A stretch of 15,646 bases of DNA from Pseudomonadota bacterium (GTDB taxonomy: Bacteria > Pseudomonadota > Gammaproteobacteria > Acidiferrobacterales > UBA6901): contig JAJYEK010000078.1 in the NCBI GenBank assembly GCA_021785795.1, positions 1-15,646 of the forward strand. The letters run 5' to 3'. The notes beneath the pieces are model-generated. The model did no database searches, was not told where the DNA came from, and was given only the letters and a program-made list of their open reading frames with translations. Numbering within the stretch: position 1 is the stretch's first letter; each line of letters opens with the position of its first letter. Below, piece after piece: positions 1-6,982 of the stretch. Made by a program: the position numbers and the translations under genes.

Positions 1-2
1 AT

Positions 3-563
3 CGCATCGGGTTCTGGCGAAAGTTCGAGTGCATCGATTGGCCACGGGTAAAACGTCTGGTATTCGTATGCATGGGAAACATCTGCCGCAGCCCGTATGC
101 GGAAGCGGTGGCGGCCGGGTTCCGGGGACCAGTTATTTCGGCCGGCCTGAGACCTATGTCCGGTGGAAGTGCCAATCCCGATGCCATCCGCAACGCCAAA
201 CGGCGAGGAGTCGATCTCACAGGCCATTCGGTCCGGAGCATAGACGATCTCGACATCGGCCCGGAGGATCTGATCATCGGAATGGAACCTTGGCAGGCGC
301 GGCGCCTGAAGCATATCGGGCGCGTGCGCAATTCGCAGGCTCAGATCACACTGCTTGGACTCTGGGGCGGTCGACCGGAACCGTATATTGCCGATCCATA
401 CGGCTGCGGCGACAGCTATTTCCAAACGTGCTATGCACGCATCGATGCCGGTGTTGCCGGCATCCTGGAGCAGGTCGGGGACGGATCTGTCCCCATCGGC
501 GGTGTTCCGGAATCTAGATCCAACCGGAAAGTCTTGCGAGCAAAGAGGTCTCGTCGCAGGTGA
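3..563 (+). CDS. Low-molecular-weight protein tyrosine phosphatase (Wzb/Etp-like), 5' end outside window
   Basis: The reading frame is open from base 3, so the start lies outside the window. The product carries the P-loop CX5R motif as VCMGNICRSP, with the nucleophilic Cys codon at 69-71 and the Arg at 87-89. The family's general-acid motif follows as ADPYG. The first in-frame ATG, at 72, lies just after the catalytic Cys codon, so it cannot be the start of a working enzyme. At least 22 residues precede the Cys, more than the roughly 10 in compact Wzb proteins. Family members dephosphorylate tyrosine kinases (Wzc/BY kinases) that control capsule and exopolysaccharide assembly in the cytoplasm. 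After the conserved fold the protein has a basic Arg/Lys/Ser-rich tail, encoded antisense to the end of the deacetylase gene. The family call is secure; its role in this cluster is inferred from neighbours. Confidence 0.9.
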   Translation, partial: RIGFWRKFECIDWPRVKRLVFVCMGNICRSPYAEAVAAGFRGPVISAGLRPMSGGSANPDAIRNAKRRGVDLTGHSVRSIDDLDIGPEDLIIGMEPWQARRLKHIGRVRNSQAQITLLGLWGGRPEPYIADPYGCGDSYFQTCYARIDAGVAGILEQVGDGSVPIGGVPESRSNRKVLRAKRSRRR

Positions 564-1587
564 TGTCCTGGTGCACCGAAATCCGTCGGATCATGTAATG
601 GTCTGCGCCGACGCCGTGCCAGCCGGGCAGCGTCGAACATGCCGCCTGATAGTGTTCCGAGACTATTGAGCGCACGTTGGCGGTGGCGTCTCCGTTGGGA
701 TAGCAGAATAGCGGAGCCTCGCAGCCGGCGTTGCTTTCGATGATGTGCCTGGATCCGGCGATCTCGTCATGCAGCGTTTCGGGAGTCAAGGCATCGGATA
801 ACCGCGTGTGCCGGCGCGTGTGTGAGCCGATCGAGACCAGCCCGCTGCCGGCCATCTCACGGATCTGGTCCCAGCTCAGAAGCTCGGCAGTCCGGGGCGA
901 TCCGCTGTCGCCGAGACGTGCGGCCATGGCCTCGACGCGCGCACACAGCGTTGCGTCGTCATCGCGTTTGGCACCGTTGACGATGCGATCCAGCAGTTCG
1001 GGGTCGAGTTCCCGCTCTGATGACGGAATTGGCATGTCGAGAGTGCGCAGCCACGCGAACTCGCTGAGGGAATAGAGTTTCGCAGCGTGCTGCGCCAGAC
1101 CCTGCCGCAGCAGGGTTCCCAGACGTTCCGGCCAGAAAAGACGTCCGGTGCCCACCAGGTCGGAGACCACGAAAATCGTCGCCGGTACGTTTTCCGCGAC
1201 CAGCAGCGGATACGCGTATTCGAAATTGTCGGCCCACCCGTCGTCGAAAGTGATGGCAAATGCGCGTTCGGGCAGGGGCGCGTTATCGCGTGCCGCACGG
1301 ATCCAATGGTCAAGCCGAACCGGCTGAAAGTGGCGTTTGAGTGTCCTCAGATGGAGGTGCAGGGTTGCCGGGTGCACATACATTCCCGGCTGCTCCACTT
1401 CCAGGCGCGGATCGCCGGGCGGGAGTACCCTGTGATACATGAGGACGACCAGCGAACCACGGCGTCTGTGCCAAAGCAGTGGCGCAGTTTTGGCTGTGGC
1501 GAACTCGGCTATGCGCTTCACTGCGACTTTGGCCGTTCGCAGGTTCATCGGAGTGACACCGGCGTGATCCGGAGCAAAGTCTGCCAT
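514..1587 (-). CDS. Polysaccharide deacetylase (NodB-type, carbohydrate esterase 4)
   Basis: This 357-residue protein has the NodB-fold signatures. TFDDG lies at about residues 113-117 (catalytic Asp followed by metal-binding Asp), and the metal-binding HxxxH is SHTRRH at about 255-260. A later FCYPNG block fits motif 3. LMYHRV near residues 49-54 is typical of family members in exopolysaccharide loci. Such enzymes remove N- or O-acetyl groups from glycans, often in the periplasm. No convincing signal peptide is visible, so location is open. The start at 1587 is uncertain: GAGGT sits directly against the ATG, which is too close for a good ribosome site. A second ATG at 1548 (MNLRTAK) has no better one. 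The last 50 bases overlap the phosphatase gene tail to tail. Confidence 0.9.
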   Translation of the reverse strand: MADFAPDHAGVTPMNLRTAKVAVKRIAEFATAKTAPLLWHRRRGSLVVLMYHRVLPPGDPRLEVEQPGMYVHPATLHLHLRTLKRHFQPVRLDHWIRAARDNAPLPERAFAITFDDGWADNFEYAYPLLVAENVPATIFVVSDLVGTGRLFWPERLGTLLRQGLAQHAAKLYSLSEFAWLRTLDMPIPSSERELDPELLDRIVNGAKRDDDATLCARVEAMAARLGDSGSPRTAELLSWDQIREMAGSGLVSIGSHTRRHTRLSDALTPETLHDEIAGSRHIIESNAGCEAPLFCYPNGDATANVRSIVSEHYQAACSTLPGWHGVGADHYMIRRISVHQDITCDETSLLARLSGWI

Positions 1588-2116
1588 ACCTCACGTCTGC
1601 GGGCCTGTGCCGTGGCAGGGCCGCGATACCGACGGCGAGACAGCGCCGGGCTATCCGCAATGCCGCATGGGTAGTGGACGGGAGGCATGACATGAATGCG
1701 AGTTGCGGACATGGTGGTACGGTCATACGGGCTGGTTGGTGGCAAATGCGGGACGGATTTCACCGCTCTTCTCGTGCGTTGCCAGAGGTGCTCGGCCGGA
1801 CACCTGCATTTTCCCATTGCTGCGGTCTCCGATCAGGGTCTCGGGGCATTGCACCGGAAAAGTATAGGGCGGTGCCGGACATCAGACAACTGCAGCTGTC
1901 TTCAATGCCGGTTCCACCGCAAGCAGGTGGACGCCCCGCTGACAGGTTTCAGGTCAGGAATCGGCGTGCTGTAACAAGCGAGTGTCCGGGATCTGCCGCA
2001 ATTCAGTCACCGGAGCGCGGTAATGGCTTCGGATCATCTGCATGAGCTGCCGCCGCAAAGGAATCACAGCCGTGGGTTGTTCAAATAGCCGCATGCGGCG
2101 GCAGGTTACTGATGCG
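1588..2116. other. Divergent intergenic region, no supported gene
   Basis: About 0.5 kb separates the deacetylase (-) from the GT4 gene (+), and it must hold promoters for both directions if each is transcribed from here. Small open frames exist (for example 1696-1974, Cys-containing) but show no recognisable domain and no convincing ribosome site. The GGCC/TGCC...GGCA/GGCC imperfect inverted repeat at 1602-1622 lies just upstream of the deacetylase start. I could not identify a clear -35/-10 pair by eye. Confidence 0.5.
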
Positions 2117-3229
2117 ATGACGGTGGTGCATATCGCCTCCGGAGACCTTTATGCAGGTGCGGAGGTGCAGCTGTATCAGTTGATCAGACAGCTGCACAGA
2201 AGCGCACAATGCAAGGTCTCCGTGATCCTCCTGAATCACGGAATTCTGGAGCGCCGACTGAGCAGTTTGGGTGTGGACGTGCATGTCTTCGACGAATCCA
2301 GGCTGTACGGAATACGGATAATTTTCGAGACATGGAAGCTGCTTCGGCGGATCCGGCCGGACGTCGTGCATACCCATCGCAGGAAGGAGAATGTCATCGG
2401 GGCAGTGGCAGCGAAGCTGGCGGGCGGCATGGCTATCGTGCAGACCGTTCATGGGCTTCCGGAGGAGCACTTCGGGTTCTGGGCGGTAGCCAGGCGTATC
2501 TACGGAATGCTTGATCGTATGACCGCCAGAATATTCGCCGCCAGGGTGGTGGCCGTGTCGCCGGAACTGGGTGCGCGGCTCGGATTCCTGCGGCAACCGA
2601 AGGTCAAAGTCATCGAAAATGGCATCGACACGGAGGAGTTGGCCAGTGAAAGTCCGCTTTCGGAGCCGTTGCCGGGAAATGTGCGCTGTACGAAGATCGC
2701 GCTCGTCGGCAGGCTGGTTCCGGTGAAGCGTGTCGATGTGTTTCTGGGCGTCGCGCTGCAACTGGTCAGACGCTTTCCGGACCGGTTCTGCTTTTTCATC
2801 TTCGGCGATGGCCCGGGGACCGATGCACTGCAGGAACTTCGCAACGATCTGGGTCTGGAGCATGAGGTGCATTTCATGGGATTCCGGGAGAGGCTTGCGC
2901 CCTATCTCAGTCTCATGGATTGCCTGGTCATCACATCCGATCACGAAGGATTACCGATGGTTCTGCTCGAGGCCATGGCTTTGAATGTCCCCGTGGTAGC
3001 ACATGCAGTCGGCGGAATTCCGGATGTTCTGGGGCATGGGCAATTCGGTGTCCTGGTGGAGCATCAAGACGCCGCCGAATATGCGGCTGCGATCATCGAC
3101 AGTGTCGACGATCCGCAGGCAACCCGCGAAAAAGTCGAAGGCGCACGCCAGCAAGTCGGGCATCGCTACACGGCTTCGGTGTGCACGGCGCGGTACATGG
3201 AGCTGTATCGTTCGCTCAGCGGCAGCTGA
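2117..3229 (+). CDS. GT4 family glycosyltransferase (GT-B fold)
   Basis: The product of about 370 residues is a retaining GT-B glycosyltransferase. The N-terminal domain opens as MTVVHIASGDLYAGAEVQL, matching the usual Rossmann strand plus the glycine-rich GGAE-like acceptor loop. Later blocks are VHTHRRKEN, VVAVSPELG and VIENGID. The C-terminal nucleotide-sugar domain has LVGRLVPVKRVD, FGDGPG and the intact EX7E motif EGLPMVLLE followed by VVAHAVGGIPDV. It would add one sugar to a lipid-linked intermediate at the cytoplasmic membrane; donor and acceptor cannot be told. Start choice: ATG 2117 matches the family start and has AGG 11 bases upstream. GTG 2072 has AAGGA at 2058-2062 with 9-base spacing and is a serious alternative that adds 15 residues. 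ATG 2042 has no ribosome site. It is followed after 70 bases by the amidotransferase gene, probably in one transcript. Confidence 0.92.
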   Translation: MTVVHIASGDLYAGAEVQLYQLIRQLHRSAQCKVSVILLNHGILERRLSSLGVDVHVFDESRLYGIRIIFETWKLLRRIRPDVVHTHRRKENVIGAVAAKLAGGMAIVQTVHGLPEEHFGFWAVARRIYGMLDRMTARIFAARVVAVSPELGARLGFLRQPKVKVIENGIDTEELASESPLSEPLPGNVRCTKIALVGRLVPVKRVDVFLGVALQLVRRFPDRFCFFIFGDGPGTDALQELRNDLGLEHEVHFMGFRERLAPYLSLMDCLVITSDHEGLPMVLLEAMALNVPVVAHAVGGIPDVLGHGQFGVLVEHQDAAEYAAAIIDSVDDPQATREKVEGARQQVGHRYTASVCTARYMELYRSLSGS

Positions 3230-3299
3230 AGTGGACATCAGCACGGGTTCCGGTGGCGTCAAATGGACACTACAGTACGACAAGGGTTGACAGAATAAT

Positions 3300-5369
3300 A
3301 TGTGCGGGATAGCCGGGTTCGTGGACCCTTCAAGAAACGCATCGAAGATCGATCACCGCGGGCTGGCCGACAGCATGGCCGTCACGCTAGCGCACCGGGG
3401 CCCGGACGATCAGGGCGTATGGATCGACGCGGCCGTAGGGATAGGACTTGTTCACAGGCGGCTGGCCATTATCGATTTGTCGCCGGCCGGACATCAGCCG
3501 ATGCGGTCGGCATCGGGCAGATACTGCGTCTGCTTCAATGGCGAGATCTACAATTTTCTGGAGCTCATGAAGGAACTCCGTGACTTGGGGCATGAATTCA
3601 GGGGACGGTCGGATACGGAGGTGCTGCTTGCCGCGATGGAACAATGGGGGGTGGATGCAGCGTCGTCGCGCCTGTCCGGGATGTTCGCGTTCGCGCTATG
3701 GGATCGCAAGGACGGGATCCTGCATCTCGTGCGCGACCGTGTGGGAGAGAAGCCGCTGTACTATGGCTGGGCCGGAAACCTGTTTGTTTTCGGTTCGGAG
3801 CTCAAGGCGTTGCGCGCAGCGCCGGCATGGGTGGGTAGGATAGACCGCGCCAGCCTGGCATTGCAGATGCGTTACGGATACATTCCCGGGCCATGGTCAA
3901 TCTACAGCGGGATCTTCAAGCTTCCGCCCGGCTGCATTCTTTCTCTGGTCACAAGTACCCTGTCAGGGCCGTCGGCGATCTGTCCCGACCCGGATGAGGC
4001 TGCGCCGGGGATGACGGCACCGCGCCGGTATTGGTCGGCGCGCAGCGTGGCGCAGTCCGCAACGCGCAGTTGCTCGCTGGTGGAGGCGACGGATGATCTC
4101 GACGCGATTCTCCTGAAAGTGGTCGGCCAGCAGATGCTGGCGGATGTGCCTCTGGGAGCCTTCCTGTCGGGGGGTATCGACTCCTCGACAGTTGTCGCGT
4201 GCATGCAGGCGCAATCTGCCCGGCCGATCAAGACCTATACGATCGGCTACCAGGAAGGGGATTTCAACGAGGCAGAACATGCGCTCGCTGTAGCCAGACA
4301 TCTCGGTACCGACCACACGGAACTGTATATCGACCCCGGCCAGGTGCGCGACGTGATACCCATGATGCCGGAACTCTACGATGAGCCATTTTCCGACGCA
4401 TCGCAATTGCCGACCTATCTGATCTGCAAGCTTGCCCGCCAGCATGTTACCGTATGCCTTTCCGGTGATGGGGGTGACGAGGTTTTCGGTGGATACAACC
4501 GTTACAAATGGCTGCGGACAGTGTGGAATGGTGTCCGCTGGATCCCGCTGCCGACAAGACGCCTGTTCGCACGTTCCCTGACCGCGCTTCCGCCCGCGAC
4601 CTGGGACCGGCTGGCATCAAGGTGGTGGGGTGCCAAGGGCGCGGAGCACGGCCGATTGCCGCAGCTGGGCAACAAACTTCACAAGCTGGGACGGGCAATC
4701 GAGGCAAGGTCCGTCGGACAGATGTATGAGTCGCTTGTTTCCTATTGGGCCGACGATCCGTCGATCGTGCGCGATGCCGCAGACTGGTCGAGCCGTCTTT
4801 GCGGGGCTGTGGATCTTCTCGGCGGCACGGCGGATGCGGTTGACGAGGCGATGTACAGGGATCTTCGGCAATATTTGCCGGACGACAACCTGGTCAAGGT
4901 CGACCGGGCCAGCATGCGCGTGGGACTGGAGGTGCGCGCGCCGCTGCTGGATCCGCGCATTGTCGAGTATGCATGGTCGCTTCCGCGGGACATGAAAATC
5001 CACGGAGGCAGCGGCAAGTGGATATTGCGGCAGGTGCTGGCCCGCTATGTTCCGCCGGCACTTACCGAGCGACCGAAGATGGGCTTTTCTGTGCCGATCG
5101 GCGATTGGCTGCGCGGAGAATTGCGTCCCTGGGCAGAAGAGATGCTGGGCGAATCGCGATTGCAGGAGGAAGGGTACCTGGATGTCGTGCGTGTGCGTCG
5201 GCGCTGGAGCGAACATCTGTCTGGCGAGCGTGACCACTCTTTGTCGCTGTGGGCGGTATTGATGTTCGAGACGTGGTACGCACAGCAGCGCGCCGTGCAG
5301 TCGGATCGGCACGAGATCGCGGCGGCCGGGTCGCCTGCCTCGGCGCTCCGGCGGATTCCCCCGGGTTGA
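3300..5369 (+). CDS. Glutamine-hydrolysing asparagine-synthase-like amidotransferase (AsnB family)
   Basis: This 689-residue protein begins MCGIAGF, and Cys2 is the N-terminal nucleophile of class II glutamine amidotransferases once Met is removed, which fixes the start. The glutaminase domain (about 1-210) has HRRLAIIDLS, FNGEIYN and SDTEVLL. The synthetase domain has the ATP-pyrophosphatase loop LSGGIDSS at about 289-296, LSGDGGDEVFGGYNRY near 388-403, DNLVKVDRASM and RAPLLDP. Ammonia from glutamine is passed to an adenylated carboxylate to form an amide. In exopolysaccharide and exosortase-linked clusters such paralogues are thought to amidate a sugar acid or linked amino acid rather than make free asparagine; that is inference here. 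A low-complexity linker of about 45 residues (217-262) and a C-terminal tail make it longer than standard AsnB (about 550). The ribosome site is weak (AAGGG, 13 bases upstream). Confidence 0.93.
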   Translation: MCGIAGFVDPSRNASKIDHRGLADSMAVTLAHRGPDDQGVWIDAAVGIGLVHRRLAIIDLSPAGHQPMRSASGRYCVCFNGEIYNFLELMKELRDLGHEFRGRSDTEVLLAAMEQWGVDAASSRLSGMFAFALWDRKDGILHLVRDRVGEKPLYYGWAGNLFVFGSELKALRAAPAWVGRIDRASLALQMRYGYIPGPWSIYSGIFKLPPGCILSLVTSTLSGPSAICPDPDEAAPGMTAPRRYWSARSVAQSATRSCSLVEATDDLDAILLKVVGQQMLADVPLGAFLSGGIDSSTVVACMQAQSARPIKTYTIGYQEGDFNEAEHALAVARHLGTDHTELYIDPGQVRDVIPMMPELYDEPFSDASQLPTYLICKLARQHVTVCLSGDGGDEVFGGYNRYKWLRTVWNGVRWIPLPTRRLFARSLTALPPATWDRLASRWWGAKGAEHGRLPQLGNKLHKLGRAIEARSVGQMYESLVSYWADDPSIVRDAADWSSRLCGAVDLLGGTADAVDEAMYRDLRQYLPDDNLVKVDRASMRVGLEVRAPLLDPRIVEYAWSLPRDMKIHGGSGKWILRQVLARYVPPALTERPKMGFSVPIGDWLRGELRPWAEEMLGESRLQEEGYLDVVRVRRRWSEHLSGERDHSLSLWAVLMFETWYAQQRAVQSDRHEIAAAGSPASALRRIPPG

Positions 5370-5370
5370 A

Positions 5371-5400
5371 CCCCTGCCGCGAGAGCACAATGATGCGGGG
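5371..5400. other. Weak hairpin filling the gap between two convergent genes
   Basis: The 33 bases between the convergent stop codons contain CCCC-t-GC (5371-5377) able to pair with GC-GGGG (5395-5400). This gives 6 base pairs with one bulged T and a 17-base loop. There is no T run on either strand, so it is not a standard intrinsic terminator. A weak bidirectional stop is possible but unproven. Confidence 0.2.
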
Positions 5401-5402
5401 AT

Positions 5403-6641
5403 CTATTGCGCGGCCGATGCGAGCCCGTCGTACGCGCGCCGCAGCTTCAATCCGGTTGCGCGGTGGCTGTATTGCGCCAGTACGAGTTCGCGTGCCGCCT
5501 GCCCGAGAACGCGCCGCAGTTCATCATCGGCGAACAGGGTACGAATGTGGCTGACCCACTGCTCGGGGTCCCTCGCCAAGAGTATGTGCAGACTCTCCTG
5601 GACAGCGATACCTTCGCAGGCCGCGGGGTCGGATACCACGGGTTTGGCCATCGCGAATGCATTCAGCACCTTGCGCCCTGTGCCATCGCCATCGGACGTG
5701 GGGCAGACGTAAACCGATGCGCGCTCGAAATACGGACGCAGGTCATCGACCAACCCGTGAACGCGGAAGTTTTCATCGCGCTTCGACAGGGCAAGCAGGG
5801 AATCGGGCATGCTCTCGCCCACCACGTCCATCGAGATACCGGGTATGGCCGCTTTGAGCCGCGGCCATACCGCTGCGGCAAAGCAGGTCATGGCGTCGCG
5901 ATCGGGATACGCGTTAAGGTGTCCTACGGATAGCAGGCGATGCCGGATCTCCTCGCCACCGCGCGGGCGGAAGTAGTCCACATCGATGCCTGTCGGAATA
6001 TCCTCGACGCGGATGTTGGGACTGACCGCACGCAGCTGTCTGGAATCCCGTTCCGAGCAAGCGAGGTGGAGGCTGAAGCGCGGGTACATGAGGCGCTCGT
6101 AATTCCGCAGTTTGACTCCTTCCTGCAGGAAATACAGCTTCTTCAGCCAGTTTCTGTCGATGCCGGCACGACGTATCATCATGTGCGACTCGATGTTGTG
6201 GTGATCGAAAACCCGCGGAATCCGGGGGAGGGCGTCGGCATGCGGAGCCAGGCCGATTGCATCCATGTGAATGACATCGTAGCTGTGCGCGGCGCGCGCA
6301 TGCAGGGCGGCGCGGAAGGATCCTGACCGCAGGCAGTTGATGGCATAGGGCACCGGTGTTGCCAGACTGGCCAACGCCAGGGCGTGTTTGGCATAGCGAT
6401 GCCGTTCGCAGGGTATCGGGAAAAATGCCGCGGTCCGGCAGAATTCAGACAGGGCGGCATGCGCCTCCTGCAGGCCTTGTTCGATGCTGGAAAAGTTCTG
6501 GGCGAACAGGTCATGCCGAAAAAATGCCATGACGTCCACGTCGTTGTGTCGGGCAAGTTCGCGCAGAAGGTGGTAGCTACGCTGCCGCACAACGCCATCC
6601 GGTGGATACGGGGCGAAGCGCGACAGCCAGAGAACTCTCAT
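5403..6641 (-). CDS. GT4-like glycosyltransferase, resembling exosortase-associated sugar transferases
   Basis: From ATG 6641 the product is 412 residues. It opens MRVLWLSRFAPYPPDG and continues with RQRSYHLLREL, the N-terminal pattern of the sugar-transferase group often seen in PEP-CTERM/EpsH loci. FDHHNIESHMM and LSVGHLNAYPDRDAM follow, then a C-terminal donor-binding block GDGTGRKVLNAFAMAKPVVS. In relatives this block usually reads K-[IV]-L-E-A; here Asn replaces that Glu, the second Glu of EX7E. The open frame extends upstream to 6821, but ATG 6641 is preceded by AGGA with 9-base spacing and matches the family start, so the longer version is rejected. It should act in the cytoplasm on a lipid-linked glycan. 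It faces the amidotransferase gene with only 33 bases between the stop codons. Confidence 0.88.
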   Translation of the reverse strand: MRVLWLSRFAPYPPDGVVRQRSYHLLRELARHNDVDVMAFFRHDLFAQNFSSIEQGLQEAHAALSEFCRTAAFFPIPCERHRYAKHALALASLATPVPYAINCLRSGSFRAALHARAAHSYDVIHMDAIGLAPHADALPRIPRVFDHHNIESHMMIRRAGIDRNWLKKLYFLQEGVKLRNYERLMYPRFSLHLACSERDSRQLRAVSPNIRVEDIPTGIDVDYFRPRGGEEIRHRLLSVGHLNAYPDRDAMTCFAAAVWPRLKAAIPGISMDVVGESMPDSLLALSKRDENFRVHGLVDDLRPYFERASVYVCPTSDGDGTGRKVLNAFAMAKPVVSDPAACEGIAVQESLHILLARDPEQWVSHIRTLFADDELRRVLGQAARELVLAQYSHRATGLKLRRAYDGLASAAQ

Positions 6642-6982
6642 GATCTCGAATCCTGTGGGAAAAATTGCTGACCGGCGGACTTCCGTCGAGGATGGTCCCA
6701 GATATAGATATGCATCATGCCGCAGGGCGAACGCTATCCCAGAGTTAGTATGTTTTGCAATGTGCGGGCACCATTCAGCCCGGACATCGTGTTTCGCGAA
6801 CCGACCGGACGGACCGATCATCGGTTACAATTGCGCCGCAGCTGTTTTGTGCCCAAGGGCGGCCGGATGCCGTGCGGCGTGCATCATTCTGGGGAAGTTG
6901 CCCCCGGAGTGACCCGGTGGCCGGAAGCCGGCAAGTCGTGTGGACAAGCGTCTTGTGAACATGCAGACGAGGAGGGTAGTCG
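6642..6982. promoter_or_regulatory. Divergent intergenic region between two glycosyltransferase genes
   Basis: This 341-base gap separates divergent genes and should hold promoters for both. A TACAAT hexamer just before 6833 could be a -10 element for the rightward genes, but no good -35 lies at the proper distance. AT-rich sequence around 6698-6720 and 6745-6765 could serve the leftward gene. No open frame with a recognisable domain or ribosome site is present. A strong ribosome site for the rightward gene closes the region. Confidence 0.35.
6971..6976 (+). promoter_or_regulatory. Strong ribosome binding site GGAGGG that decides a GTG start
   Basis: GGAGG ends at 6975, 7 bases before GTG 6983. 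This is the clearest Shine-Dalgarno sequence in the window and sets the start of the membrane GT2 gene at a GTG codon. Confidence 0.75.

Noticed and set aside
1602..1622. Imperfect inverted repeat GGCC-TGCC/GGCA-GGCC near the deacetylase start
   Set aside because: Short arms, uneven bulges and high local GC make chance likely; no T run for a terminator.
1696..1974. 92-codon plus-strand frame with several Cys pairs
   Set aside because: No recognisable domain, no convincing ribosome site, and the Cys spacing fits no zinc-finger type I know. Treated as chance in GC-rich DNA.
2081..2944. Long minus-strand open frame (287 codons)
   Set aside because: It lies antisense to the well-supported GT4 gene; the translation is His/Gln/Arg-rich without motifs, as expected of a shadow frame.
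3287..3292. TTGACA, a perfect -35 hexamer
   Set aside because: It is 7 bases before the amidotransferase ATG, so any matching -10 element would fall inside the coding region.
4617..5390. 257-codon minus-strand frame
   Set aside because: Antisense to the synthetase domain of the amidotransferase, with no motifs of its own.
6642..6821. N-terminal extension of the minus-strand glycosyltransferase to ATG 6821
   Set aside because: ATG 6641 has AGGA at 9-base spacing and family homology starts there; the extension has no recognisable sequence.
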